Shown piece after piece: positions 1-11,038 of a DNA stretch of 64,000 nucleotides. The notes beneath the pieces are model-generated. The model saw nothing but the letters and a program-made list of their open reading frames with translations. It searched no databases and was not told where the DNA came from. The stretch comes from Chelonoidis abingdonii (Eukaryota; Chordata; Testudines; Testudinidae), in contig NC_133769.1 in assembly GCF_003597395.2 (NCBI RefSeq), positions 43,389,304-43,453,303 of the forward strand, in the 5' to 3' direction. How positions within the stretch are numbered: position 1 is the first letter of the stretch; each line of letters opens with the position of its first letter. Position numbers and translations under genes: made by a program.

Positions 1-170
1 AGGGCCTCATCCTCCCTGATTGAACTAACCTCGTTATCTCTAGCTTGCTTGCATATATATACCTGCCCCTGGAAATTTCGACTACATGCATCTGACGAAG
101 TGGGTATTCACCCACGAAAGCTCATGCTCCAAAATGTCTGTTAGTCTATAAGGTGCCACAGGACTCTTTG
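1..170 (+). repeat. Truncated copy of the ACACGGCTAC-tail repeat (possibly Penelope-like)
   Basis: The segment matches the repeat also seen at 35821-36040, 55877-55970, 62024-62231 and 63175-63362. It has an upstream part with a CATATATATA stretch, then the core around CTGACGAAG, then a block reading GTTAGTCTATAAGGTGCC. The usual tail with ACACGGCTAC is missing because the copy ends near 170, where unrelated sequence begins. The left end may lie outside the window. Assignment to Penelope-like elements is an inference from the hammerhead-like core and the inverted-dimer copies elsewhere in the window; no coding sequence is present here. Confidence 0.7.
92..129 (+). ncRNA. Hammerhead-ribozyme-like fold
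   Basis: CTGACGA at 92-98 fits the hammerhead core CUGANGA. A 6-bp stem follows (GTGGGT at 100-105 with ACCCAC at 110-115, loop ATTC), then GAAA at 116-119. AGC at 119-121 pairs with GCT at 126-128 around the loop TCAT, and C129 would be the cleavage-site nucleotide. Two things weaken the call: one extra A (99) lies between the core and stem II, and I cannot find a convincing stem I. It may be an inactive relic or a coincidental fold. Confidence 0.4.
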
Positions 171-715
171 TGCCTTCTGCCAGGTGGAGCCAGCAACAAG
201 AAATGCCGGATTCAGTATCTTGGGGTTTATTTTCAACAATACAACACAAAATCGGCTCGAGCCCCCACCCAGTGACCTGGGACAATTACACACCACCACC
301 CCAGGCACCGCGAAGAGGCAATACTTCCCCTCTCACAAGCACAGAATCTGTAGCAAAAACTTTTAATAAAAGGAGGGAAATAACTCAGCATTAATTTGGG
401 AAAACACTGCAACAAGGATTAATAAACTCAAACCATGAGCAAAAGACCCACCCCCAAGTAAGTTGGGCAGTGTCCTTTTCCCCTCAGGATCTTAAGTCTA
501 GCAACCCCAAAGTCCCTTTAACGTAACTGTCCCTTCTCTGTACCCTACTCACAGTTGCTGTCTTTGGCTTGTGCAGCCTCAGAGTTCAGAGGTTCATCCA
601 CAGAATTCACCTCCCACCCTGTGTGGAAGGCAAAGCGGGTAAGGATGCACCTTACACGCTGCACTGCTCTGGAACTCGCTCGTCATCCCAATCACCACGC
701 CTCTCTGGGGCTCTG
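171..715 (+). repeat. LTR-like fragment
   Basis: The segment carries AATAAA at 365-370 inside a stretch (about 310-395) that is also found, reverse-complemented and diverged, at about 37680-37784. Two dispersed copies argue for an interspersed element, and the polyadenylation-like hexamer suggests an LTR. No coding potential is recognisable. The right part (about 480-715) leads into the minisatellite and could be unrelated. Confidence 0.4.
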
Positions 716-724
716 CTATGGGCC

Positions 725-1170
725 TCTCCACCAGGTTCTCCACTGGCTGCTTGCCAAGCCTCTCTGCCAGCCTCTCTGCTGGCTGCACCTCTCTGCCAGC
801 CTCCTGCGCCTCTCTGCCAGCCTCCCTGCCGCCTGCGCCTCTCCACCACTTCTCTGCTGGCCACTTGCCATGCCTCTCTGCCAGCCACCCTGCTGACCAC
901 ACCTCTCCACCAGCCACCCTGCTGGCCACTTGCCATGCCTCTTCGCCAGCTGCCCTTCTGGCCATGCCTCTCCGTCAGCCGCCCTGCTGGCTGCGCCTCT
1001 CTGCCAGTCTCCCTGCCTCCCACACCTCTCCGTCAGCCTCCCTGCTGGCCACTTGCCATGCCTCTCTGCCAGCCTCCCTGCTGCCTGCACCTCTCCACCA
1101 GCCTCCCTGCTGGCAACTTGCCATGCCTCTCCGCTAACAGCCTTGCTGGCTGCACCTCTCCACCATCTCC
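725..1170. repeat. GC-rich minisatellite (about 65-bp unit, about 32-bp sub-unit)
   Basis: The motif CTGCTGGCCACTTGCC recurs at 854, 919, 1040 and (with one change) 1107, giving spacings of 65, 121 and 67 bases. Between these copies runs a half-unit built on GCCTCTCTGCCAGCC. The repeat structure leaves long open frames on both strands that encode leucine/proline/serine-rich or arginine/glycine-rich repeats. These are by-products of the tandem structure, not genes. Confidence 0.85.
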
Positions 1171-1754
1171 CACACTTGACACAGCTTTCAGTGATTTCAG
1201 CTGTTAGTGGAGGAGCCTCACTGCTAGTGTACACTGTCCCAAAGTAGGTCTAATACTTAAACCTAAGTATCAGTGGTTTCAGTTCTGCAGTATGCAACAA
1301 AACTCTCAATTGAGTCTAAGTTAGCTTTTTTACTATACCATGGAGAGAGGAAGGGTCAAATGGTGGCTGGAATTTTGAAACAACACCTATGCCACTACAT
1401 ACAAGTACCTGCTCCCATCCTCTGTCAACTCATTGGGCTTTGGAACCCATGTCCCCTGCCTAGTGAGTGTGGTTCAGTTGAGAGTGAGTCCCTCCATTGG
1501 GGTATGCCAGGTACAGTTCTGCTGCCCTCAGTTCACACAACAAGGATATCAACACTTTTATTATTCCTACCTCAATAACAAGGAGACTTGGGATCCAACA
1601 CCAGCCAGAAGTGATCATTTGGGCAAGCAAGCGCATCATGAGGAGCACTTAGGCAGAGTGGGTGTGTCCATGCAAACAAGATCAGCTTCTGAAGTCTTTT
1701 TCCACAGCTCACCACTAGATGTCAGGGAAGAGCTCATCCAGATTCTGCTTACAC
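1171..1754. other. No recognised feature
   Basis: Unremarkable sequence between the minisatellite and a CR1 fragment. The open frames here (up to 157 codons on the + strand, running on into the CR1) resemble no family I know and are probably chance. Confidence 0.5.
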
Positions 1755-2715
1755 AATATATTTTTTTGAGATGGGGCGACCGCATCTGCACACAGTATTC
1801 AAGATGTGGGCGTACCATGGATTTATATAGAGGCAATATGATATTTTCTGTCTTATTATCTGTCCCTTTCTTAATGATTCCCAACATTCTGTTTGTTTTT
1901 TTTTGACTGCCAGTGCACACTGAGATGTTTTCAGAGAACTATCAAAAAGGACTCCAAAATCTCTTTCTTGAGTGGTAACAGCTAATTTAGACCCCATCAT
2001 TTTATATGTATTGTTGGGATTATGTTTTCCAGTGTGCATTATTTTGCATTTATCAACATTGAATTTCATCTGCTAGTTTGTTGCCCAGTCACCCAGTTTT
2101 GAGAGATCTTTTTGTAATTCTTCACAGTCTGCCTGGAACTTCACTATCTTGAGCAGTTTTGCATCATCTGCAAATATTGCCACCTCACTGTTTACCCCTT
2201 TTTCCAGCTCATTTATGAATATGTTGAATAGGACTAGTCCCAGTACAGACCCCTCAGAGACACCACTATTCACCTCTCTCCTGAAAACGGAAAAATTACC
2301 ATTTATTCCTACCCTTTGTTTCCTATCTTTTAACCAGTTACCAATCCATGAGAGAACCTTCCCTCCGATCCCATGACAGCTTACTTTGCTTAAGAGCCTT
2401 TGGTGAGGGACCTTGTCAAAGGCTTTCTGAAAATCTCAGTACACTATATCCACTGGATCCCCTTTGTCCACATACTTGTTGAACCCCTCAAAGAATTATA
2501 GTAGATTGATGAGGCATGATTTCCCTTTACAAAAACTGTGTTGACTCTTCCCCAACAAATTGTGTTAATTTATGCATCTGACAATTTTGTTCTTTGTTTC
2601 AACCAGTTTGCCCAGTACTGAAGTCAGGCTTACTGACTGGTCTGTAATTGCCGGGATTGCCTCTGGAGCCTTTTTTTAAAAAATGGCTTCACATTAGTTA
2701 TCTTACTGAAATAGA
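1755..2715 (-). mobile_element. CR1 LINE fragment, reverse transcriptase C-terminal part
   Basis: The minus strand encodes the C-terminal half of a CR1 reverse transcriptase. The catalytic box reads FADD, in the 2073-2273 frame, followed by the conserved region ending in PHLEYCVQ and SPHLKK near 1755. An in-frame stop at 2070-2072 separates two pieces of the same frame. A frameshift near 1893-1920, at a run of eight or more T (A on the coding strand), moves the last part into another frame. The 3' untranslated end of CR1 is absent, so the copy is truncated at both ends. It is non-functional. Confidence 0.88.
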
Positions 2716-2995
2716 CACAAAACTGAATGGGTTAGAGACCAGCTCTTCTTATTAAATTTTGAAAAAATGATGGCGGCAAGTGAATCACCAACTGCCACCT
2801 GGCTTTAAAATATGGATCCAGCTCTTCATTTGGTATAAATTGGCATAACTCCATCGGACCTGTGTCAGTTTACACTATTGGATGATATGGCCCACAAAGT
2901 TCTTCAAAACAAAGGTATAATTTGCAAAATAAAAGATTAAAAATAGGCAATATGAATGCAAAAGCTATTGAAAGCTAGTTTTCTGAAAACATCTG
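2716..2995. other. Spacer between opposed CR1 fragments
   Basis: AT-rich sequence with no recognised repeat or coding content. It separates the minus-strand CR1 fragment from the plus-strand one. Confidence 0.4.
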
Positions 2996-3775
2996 CTCAA
3001 TGTATAATGACAGTCAAAAAAGCTAACAGAATGTTAGGAACCATTGGAAAAGGGATAGAAAATAAGACAGAAAATAACAGTGTCGCTATGTAAATCCGTG
3101 ATATGTCCACATCATGAATACTGCAGGCAGCTCTGGTTGCCTCATGTCAAAAAAGATATATTAGAATTGGAAAAGGTGCAGAAAAGGGCAAGAAAACTGA
3201 TTTAAGGGTATGGAACAGCTTCCACATGAGGAGACAGAAAAAGAGTGGGACTGATCAGCTTAGAAAAGTGATAGCTAATGGAGGATTTGACAGAGGCCTA
3301 TAAAATCATGAATGGTGTGCAGAAAGTGAATAGGGAAGTGCTATTTACCTCTTCACATAACACAAGAACCAGGAGATATGCAATCAAATTAATAGAGAGA
3401 AGGTTTAAAATAAATATAAGGACACATTACTTCACACAATGCACAGTCAATCTGTGGAACTCAATGCCATTGGATGTTGTGAAGATTAAAAGTATAACTG
3501 GGTTCAAAAACTAATTAGGTAAGTTCATGGACAATAGGTCCATCAATGGCTATTACCCAAGATGGCCAGGGACGCAACCCCATGCTCTGAGTATCCCTAG
3601 ACTTTTGACTGCCAGAAACTGGGACTGGATGACAGGGGATGGATCTATCAATAATTACCCTGTTCTGGTCACTCCCTCTTAAGCATCTGACACTGTCCAC
3701 TGTCAGAAGACAGGATACTGGGCTATGTGGACCATTGGCCTGATCCAATATGGCCATTCTTATTTTATGAACAAA
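2996..3775 (+). mobile_element. CR1 LINE fragment with 3' end
   Basis: The plus strand begins in the CR1 reverse-transcriptase tail (an AVKKANRML-type segment, then the segment ending VRPH-EY). It continues through the C-terminal region in the 3278-3514 frame, with CR1-typical residues SHNTRTRRYAIKL and NLWNSMPLDVV. It ends with the CR1 3' untranslated region and the terminus GGCCATTCTTATTTTATGAAC. Several frameshifts and stops make it non-coding. It overlaps in content with the opposed copy at 1755-2715, so the two form a diverged inverted pair. Confidence 0.9.
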
Positions 3776-4863
3776 AATTAGATATTCTTATATTCTGTAG
3801 ACTACAAATGCTGTTGCAAAGTTGTTTAGAAATTGGGAGGCATTTTTGTATCTCCTTTGCCTAACTGATGGGCTATAAATCATCTCAATATTGGACATAC
3901 CACTTTAAGGGGTTTTTTTCACCTAAGATAAAGCCTGAGCTTTTCTTAAAGAAAAGAGAATCATTCAGTATCGTGCTCTCTGCTACTGCAGAGTCAATTC
4001 TAGTCATCAACAATTCCTATTTTACTTTCGGGGAGAGTAACAGAAAAATTACAAAGCAGAAATTTATAACAGTTTCAAGACCTGATTACCCTGTAATGGG
4101 ATTTCTATCACTATATTTGTGCAACAGCGACAGCAGAAGTCCTAGAAAATACAGAGATTATTACACAACACGAGATGGCTTTGTTTTGGAAACAGCTTTT
4201 TATAAAGAATACTTTTAGTCTTACCGGTGGTGTAATGGAAATGAGTCGTGCTGCCTCATGGGAAGCCTGTATGGTAAAAAGCCCCTCAGAGACTGCATGT
4301 AAAAGTTGGGGGAGGGGAATGCCTCGCTACTAGACAAATAAATAGCAGCCCTCCATGGACGACCTTGAAAATTGAATCGGGGCTGCTGCCAATTTTAGAA
4401 GCTTGCTACCAAACAAACAATCTGTGAATTTTTAAGGAAGACCAACATCTGTGTCTTGTGGTTTATGAAGAAAGATAATCCCTCGTATATCAGGGCTTCT
4501 GAAAGTCATTACCTTTCCTTTCAAACACCTAAGAGGACAATTCTTCTAGTTCATCTTGGAAATTGCACCCTTATGATCACTTTGCAGACTGAACATGGTG
4601 AAATTAGCTTGGCTTGAAAGCATGAAATCTGCATGCACCAATGCTCAAGGTTTTGCCTTTGAAAGATACAAACTACTGCCGAGAAAGTCAGGTTATTTAT
4701 GCACTGACATTTTATTTATCTATATATCAAGTATTTATAATTAATTTGCTGAAGCATATAAAAGAGCTGCAGCAAAGGTTTTTTTACTCAGTGAAGTAAC
4801 AAATCATTCAGATGTCAATTAGAATTCTGTACATTGGTGCTCTTAACATCAGAAAAATCCATT
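3776..4863. other. No recognised repeat; one unexplained ORF
   Basis: AT-rich sequence with a 116-codon open frame at 3868-4218 (+) and nothing else I recognise. No promoter, splice or repeat signals stand out. Confidence 0.4.
3868..4218 (+). CDS. Open frame of 116 codons, unknown, probably chance
   Basis: ATG at 3868 and stop TAG at 4216-4218. The product would be moderately basic, rich in Ser, Tyr, Phe and Lys, with no recognisable domain or signal peptide. It has no neighbouring exon-like signals. At the AT content of this region an open frame of this length is uncommon but not exceptional. I list it only because it is the longest open frame in an otherwise unexplained kilobase. Confidence 0.08.
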   Translation: MGYKSSQYWTYHFKGFFSPKIKPELFLKKRESFSIVLSATAESILVINNSYFTFGESNRKITKQKFITVSRPDYPVMGFLSLYLCNSDSRSPRKYRDYYTTRDGFVLETAFYKEYF

Positions 4864-5157
4864 CTAAGGATACATCTTCACTGAAAACATTAAAGCGCTG
4901 CCATGGCAGTGCTTTAACATGTCTTGTGTAGTCAGGGCACAGCGCTGGGAGAGAGCTCTCCCAGCACTCTAAAAAGAAAACCCACCTCCACGAGGGGCAT
5001 AGCTACCAGCATTGGGAGCATGGCTCCCAGTGCTAGTGCATTGTCTATACTGGCGTGTTACAGCAATAAAACTTGCAGCACTCAGGAGAGTGTTTTTTTC
5101 ACACCCCTGAGAGAGAAAGTTGCAGCACTGTAAAGTGCCACTGTAGACAAGCCCTAA
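4864..5157. mobile_element. hAT-type MITE
   Basis: The ends are inverted and related: the left end reads CTAAGGATACATCTTCACTG, and the right end reads CACTGTAGACAAGCCCTAA, the reverse of the common hAT-type terminus beginning AGGGCTTGTCTACA. The interior has further self-complementary blocks, such as GCACAGCGCTGGGAGAG against CTCTCCCAGCACTC. The 294-bp size and lack of coding suit a non-autonomous element. I could not identify an 8-bp duplication. A related element lies at 37785-38069. Confidence 0.65.
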
Positions 5158-5209
5158 AAGAATGCATGAGTGACACTCAGTGCCTCGAGCAACACTCTGC
5201 ACCCCCATG

Positions 5210-6285
5210 TTCATCCTTATAAAATGATTGTGTGGTGTTCAATGCAAAGTTGGCATGACGGGTGTCTTTGGAAAGCTCATGACGCAGTGAGCATTGTTAT
5301 TACAGTAATGTTATAGGTTGTAATTTCATGTATATAGTTATGAGGCTGAGAATGTGTCCCCATGGCTTAAAACAAGCCCAGGCAAAATTCTCCAGGAGAA
5401 GAGGGGCAGTTCATACCTCATCAGGGCATGTATGAGACAAACCCAGCCCAGCCTCACAGCAACAAAGGATCTGTTGGACTCTCGAGTGAGTCACCCCCCT
5501 TCCCTTGGTAAGTTCCCCCTTCCCTTGGTCAGTTTGGGACTATGATGAGGTAATGCTCAACTGACTCTGCAGGGGGGGAGCAAAGCCAAGAGGGATGAAA
5601 GAACATGATAAAAGGGAAAGACACTTGCCATGCTCTCTCTTCCACCTCCATCTACGGACACCACGACCAAGTGATTGAAGTGCTGATCAAAGGGGAGAGC
5701 CTGGCTGAAGGGCAACCAGCCAGCCTGTGGTGAGAAATATCTAAGTTTGTAAGGGTACTGAAAGTGTTAAGATTAGCTTAGAATGCATTTTGCTTTTCTT
5801 TCATTTGACCAAATCTGACTTGTTGTGCTTTAACTTATAATCACTTAAACTATCTTTTGTGGTTAATAAATTTGTGTATTCTATCTGAAGCAGTGTGTTT
5901 GGTCTGAAGCATGTCAGAGACTCCCTTTGGGATAACAAGCCTGGTCCATATCAATTTATTTGTTAATAAGTTTGCATAATCTAGTGGACATTACTGGACA
6001 CTGCAACATGGAGGTTCCTAGCATTGTGTCTGGGACCGGAGATATTGGCTAGTGCAATTCAGTTGCACTACAGACACCACCAGATATTGGCTAGTGCAAT
6101 TCCAAGCAGTGGCTGGCCAAAAGTGCTCACTCATGTAGCTGGGAGCAGATTACATGCTAGAGGTTGTGTATGAACAGCCCAGGAATGAGGGTTCTCACAG
6201 CAGAGCAGGGTAAGGCTGGCTCCCAGAGTCGAGGATTGGAGTGACCTAACAGATCACCAGTCCAGATAACACAGGGGAATGTCAC
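5210..6285 (+). mobile_element. Retroviral-type solo LTR
   Basis: From memory this matches an abundant turtle LTR. It has a U3-like first half, then GGTTAATAAATTTG with a polyadenylation hexamer (AATAAA at 5865-5870), then GGGATAACAAGCCTGG and a GC-richer U5-like end finishing near GGGGAATGTCACA. No internal viral coding region is adjacent on either side, so it is best read as a solo LTR. Within it, a short phrase (GATATTGGCTAGTGCAATTC) occurs twice around 6043-6102, a local duplication of about 40 bp. Exact ends and the target duplication are not resolved. Confidence 0.6.
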
Positions 6286-6326
6286 AGCATGATGGGATTC
6301 ATTTTCAGTACATATTATATATTATC

Positions 6327-6405
6327 AGCGTTTCTCAACCTTTCAGATAGCAGGGACCGACTTGCTGCCTTCCTAAACTGTCAGGGAGATCTCCAGGACT
6401 GGTAG
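6327..6405 (+). mobile_element. hAT terminal fragment
   Basis: Begins AGCGTTTCTCAACCTTTC and continues with GCAGGGACCGACTTGC, which resembles the terminus of hAT non-autonomous elements. No partner terminus was found, so it is a truncated end. Confidence 0.5.
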
Positions 6406-7692
6406 TTGAGATATACCATATTAGACAATATATATGGGCACAACATAATAATGGAATACATACACAATATTAGTATTGTACACATAACTTCTCAATATTC
6501 ATATATTATAAGCTGTACCATTGTGAATCATATTATGCTTTTCCCACAATTCTGTTTACTCCTATTCACCCATGCTAAGTATCTCACAACACTTTGCAAA
6601 GCTGAATATGGCAATATACACAGGAAAATACAAAACCTGTCACAGACAAGATACTTTCATTCTCTGTCCTGGTACAGGTAAAGAGTACTTTCGTGGCCTT
6701 TTGGTGCCTGGAATGGAGTATTCAAAACAGAGATAAGGAAGGAACTGCTTGATGCAGAAAAACAAGACAAAAAGCTGATAGGTCGGTCAAGTCTTGGGTG
6801 ATTAATAAAGTGTTCTCTAATTTGTAAACAATCTATTATAAATATAGCTAGTTTTAGATGCATATTTTTGAAGCACACTTTCTGTGTAAGGTGAACTCAA
6901 TTCTGCGAGAATTGCTTCCCAGAAGGATTAGTAAAGCATTAACTCTGTCCTTTCTGAACTGCACTGCTTTGTCTAGTTAATGAAATTTGACTAACCTTGT
7001 TTATTTGGTCTCTTAAACATTTTTAACATGTTGTCAACTAGCTATACTTTTGACTAAAGTATGGTAGCTGTATAGTTTAGAAAGTGAAAATTTGCCCCAA
7101 CTCACTTGCACATTACACTGAAATTAACATTTGTGAACAACAGGCAGAATACAGGTAGTTGTGTAAAAAAAAAAAAAAAAACAGGCTGAGATTTTTTTTG
7201 TGGTGCCTTACGTTCTGAGCACCCTTGAAAACAGACTGCTTATTTCAGCCCTAATTCTGTACTGCAACATCTAAATAAGGGAGCCACCCCCATGATTGCA
7301 CCACTTTTGTTATGTACACTGGCTTTTGCAGGTGTGGGAGAGGAGAAGCATTGCTCTACTTTCAGACTGCCCCTTTTCAGACAGCTAGCACTTATGGTTC
7401 ACTAGCAAGGAACAGGTAGTAGGCCAGGCCTTATGAGGTCATGAGAACTCTTTGTGCTCTTTCCCATTGAATATCTAAAATGGGGTCCACATGTAACTGA
7501 CCAATAGTGGGTACAACTACCAGGTTATTAGTTTCTATATGTATTAGTTCCCTTTGTCACTTATTTTAATGAAGTCTGTGACTGACTTGCATCCAAGATC
7601 TCTGCAAGTGGTCTTTCAGCAGAATATAAATAAATTCTACAGCTTCTAGAACTGGTCAAAAATCAGAATTCCTGTTTTGTGGGAAATGAATT
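6406..7692. other. Unrecognised AT-rich DNA; A18 tract at 7165-7182
   Basis: No gene or recognised repeat. The 91-codon open frame at 6406-6681 lies in very AT-rich, TATA-rich sequence and is probably chance. A homopolymer of 18 A occupies 7165-7182, followed 15 bases later by a T8 run; no SINE or LINE body precedes it. Confidence 0.5.
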
Positions 7693-7883
7693 CACCTCTA
7701 CCTCGATATAATGCTGTCCTTGGAAGCCAACAAATCTTACCGTGTTATAGGTGAAACCTTGTTATCTCGAGCTTGGTTTGATCCGGTGGAGTGCGCAGCC
7801 CCGGCCCCCACCCAGAGCACTGCTTTACCGTGTTATATCCGAATTTGTGTCATATCAGGTCGCCTTATACCGGGGTAGAGGTG
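7693..7883. mobile_element. Tc1/mariner-like MITE, 191 bp
   Basis: The termini are inverted: the left begins CACCTCTACCTCGATATA and the right ends CGGGGTAGAGGTG. Internal phrases about a GTTATA-rich repeat (ACCGTGTTATA twice, ATCCGAATTTGTG) match a compact element common in reptile genomes. TA follows the right end, while TT precedes the left, so a TA duplication is only partly preserved. There is no coding capacity. Confidence 0.7.
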
Positions 7884-9384
7884 TATTTTGTTTCTGTTCT
7901 TTTTCTGAAGCAGCCCAAACAAACCAAAAACTTTATTCAGAAATGTCAAACCACTTCATTTCAGATCTCCAAAGACAATCAAAATATTTCACTTTAGCTT
8001 GCCTCAAGATGGACTGTGTCTGCCAAAGCTACCATAGTGCCTTATGTAAGTTGCTATTTGGGTGCTCCCATTCTCTTCTATTTCCAGCTACACTACATCT
8101 CCCACAATGCACTATGGTCATGTAACTGCCATAATGCAGTATAGCAGTTCAGAGAGGAAAGTCCATGGTGTTTCATGAGAGATGTAGTCTGGTCAGGGAC
8201 CCCATTCTCTGGGAGAAAGGAGGTATGAACTGAATTACACTCCACTATGAAGCAGTCATAAGAGGATAAACAATTTACATAGAACAGGGGCCCTTTGTGG
8301 GAGATGAGCTTAGCTTCATCACATGTGAAGGTTGTGTGCTAGAACTTGTGGCTGGGGTCAACTTTTATTTAACTTCTCCTGCAGGAAGAAAGGACTGGAA
8401 CTGTTTAGTTAAACCCTACTGAGAAGGAAACTGTGTTCTGATTCTGTTTTGTAGTAAGAAAATGAAACAAATCTTATGGCTAACTAGAAAGAACTATCCA
8501 TAAAGAACTATTCCATGTCCTAAAGGGGAAGGTGTTATTGAAGCAGCATTTTACTCTCTTCTAAACACACTCACCGTTTTGAAAGGGTGAGTGACCCAAG
8601 CCCCTGAAGGTTTGGCAACACCACCATTCCAGTCATATGCATCATAGATCATACAAATAAAAATAATTTTTCATTTAGAAATGTGAGTGTTTGAAGACTT
8701 AAGTCAGTTCTCAGATCCTTAAATTATATAATTATACAATAAAACTTGCAAATGATTGCAAAAAAAATGGAAAAATCTGGATTTCAAAGTAGTGTAAAAT
8801 AAGTAGTGCTCACCATCTGTGGTCTGTGACAAGAAGCAGATTATCAACAGACCCATACACTAAAAACACAACTGCTTCTGCAAGCTTAAACCTTCTGTAA
8901 AAACAAAAAATGTATTAAATGTTGACTCTAAAAGGCATAACAAAGATCACAAAAGAAAGTATGTTGAAATAAAGCTGTGTTAGCATAACATTGAGGGACC
9001 AACATAAATCAAGCAAAGCAAGGCCATTCAGAGTTAGTAGCATCTGAAATTCAGGATGACATTTTGTCCTTATCTTAACTTACCCTAGTGTGTGTACTAG
9101 CAGGCATTCAGCAATATCAGACCAGTCACTCTCTTTATTGTACAATATTGGTCTAGAGATACTCCAATGCCTAGACCTGGCATAGGCTGAATATTGGAAG
9201 CATGCTTTGACTTCAGTTTAGGTCCTATGTTCTTCATACTTCATTCTTATACTCTTCAGTCTGCCTTTAATCAGCTTTCAGCAATTCTGTGAAGTTAAAT
9301 ATGTTTGGAGGGTTTTATCAGTTTTGAGGTGGGAGGAAACTCATTAAAATTGATAAAGCACTTAGAGACATGAAGAGCTAGATT
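7884..9384. other. Mostly unrecognised; imperfect inverted repeat 8094-8185
   Basis: No gene seen. An imperfect inverted repeat pairs TACATCTCCCACAATGCAC near 8094 with a mirrored arm ending GAGAGATGTA near 8189, probably the remains of a small inverted-repeat transposon. The 124-codon open frame at 7751-8125 overlaps the MITE and has no recognisable domain. Confidence 0.45.
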
Positions 9385-9700
9385 CTGTGCTGTGCAGCAG
9401 AGTAGGGTGCAGCCCAGAGAGGACAGATTTTAGTAGAGCCAGTGTGGCCTTGGTGTATATTAGTGCAGTTGCAACTTACAGCAGCTTCCTCACAGTTGTA
9501 CCAGAGCACACCTTGCTGCACTGTCCTACCTTTGGCCTCTCCTCTGACACACACTCCTATGGCTGTCAGGAGGGCAGAGCAGAGATATTTTCTGCCACTC
9601 CAGCATCATTTCTGCACAGGATTTGTTCTAAGGAGCCTGCATTTGACCTCTGTAGGCTCCTGAGTAGTGTAAAGGAGCCTCAGCAGGGCAGGTTCTGATC
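9385..9700. repeat. Possible unclassified interspersed repeat
   Basis: A relatively GC-rich block between AT-rich flanks. It contains an open frame of 103 codons with no recognisable domain. The abrupt base-composition change at both sides suggests an inserted element. I cannot assign a family. Confidence 0.3.
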
Positions 9701-11038
9701 CCTTAAGTCCACAATAACTTGTATATTAAAATAATATGAGATTTTCTTGAAAAAAACAGAACAGCTCCAGATTGACTCATAAGCAGGTTCTTTTTAAAAC
9801 TGGTGTTTGTGATGAAAAGCTGATGCTCTAAATTAACTGAAATGATATAAAATAGATAAAAGGGGAGGAGTACAGAAAAAACCAAAGCCTTCAATAGTCA
9901 AACCTCTGATCCTGGTGGCCAGGGTGGATAATTAGACAAGTGAGGGGATGCAAATGAATCCCAAAGAAATGTTTCCTTTCTTGTGGACAGTGTGGAGCAC
10001 AAGTTGGGCAGGTTTGAATGGGAGATGCAGTGTGGAATGGCAGCAAAGGAGTTCTCCAGGTGTCCTGCCCTTTCCTACTCCTTGACTTCCACCCAAGAGC
10101 AGACTGTGGCTACTTTGCACAAAGGTTGCAAACATATCAAGGAGATAAATGGGGATGAACATTTTCTGTTCCCATGAATCTGAAATCTCAGTGTGGCAAA
10201 ATAAGCCACACCGCAGGTAAGTCTAGAATTAAAACTTTGTACTGACACAGATATGCTAATAAAAATACTCCCTTTTCTCAATATCTGAAGTTTATGATTC
10301 TCTGCATATTCCAGAATGGTTCTCCCAATGTTGATACAGACTCGCATCTTACTGTTATCAGAATTACAGTATAATGAACTGTCTCTACCCCTCCATACAA
10401 GGTGATGCTCTAAAGGACAGAAAAGGCTATCCAACCATGTATGTAGAAAACAAAACAAAACACAGTACTTAAAATAGTTTAATTCAGTTTGTTTTTCATT
10501 TGGAATCTGTTATAGTGAACAGGTGCTTTGAGGGGAGAGTTTGCAGAAGTTACTAATTGAAGAGATTGGTGCTGTGTTAGTGTTTTCACCTTGTAGCAGA
10601 TTTTTAAAGGTTAGCATGTTCTCCAATGGGTTGTTACAAGACCAGTAAGGTTTCATATTTACAACATCAAAAATCAGGCATCTGTTCATTTTGGTTATTT
10701 TCTGAGTCTGTTATTTAGATCATATAAATACTATTTGACCATTTAAGATCCAATCAAAACTGATGCCAGGTTTGCAAAATACCCCTCTGATGTATATGTG
10801 CCTGGGTGATTACACTCCTGTGCCAGGTCACATACAATGGAAATTATAGTCAGAATTGATTAATCTAGAGCAGTTTACAAATTACATTATGGGAGTTTAA
10901 AAAAGGAGAGAAAAAATCTTCAAACTGCTAAGCATTATTCAGTCTAAGGCTGAACTGTAGGTTACCAAACATATGCATCAGCCAAAGGGAAAATTAAATG
11001 CTTATTCATTGTTCTGTCTCTAAATTTCAATCTGGCAT
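9701..11038. other. No recognised feature
   Basis: AT-rich sequence without recognisable repeats or genes. The 127-codon minus-strand frame at 10075-10458 has no domain, and no splice context could be argued. Confidence 0.45.

Noticed and set aside
569..1247. Long leucine/proline-rich and arginine/glycine-rich ORFs on both strands
   Set aside because: They follow from the tandem minisatellite unit and appear in several frames at once.
2149..2376. Plus-strand ORF in the CR1 fragment
   Set aside because: Antisense shadow of the minus-strand CR1 reverse transcriptase.
8575..8597. Short hairpin CTCACC...GGGTGAG
   Set aside because: Six or seven base pairs only; expected by chance in 64 kb.
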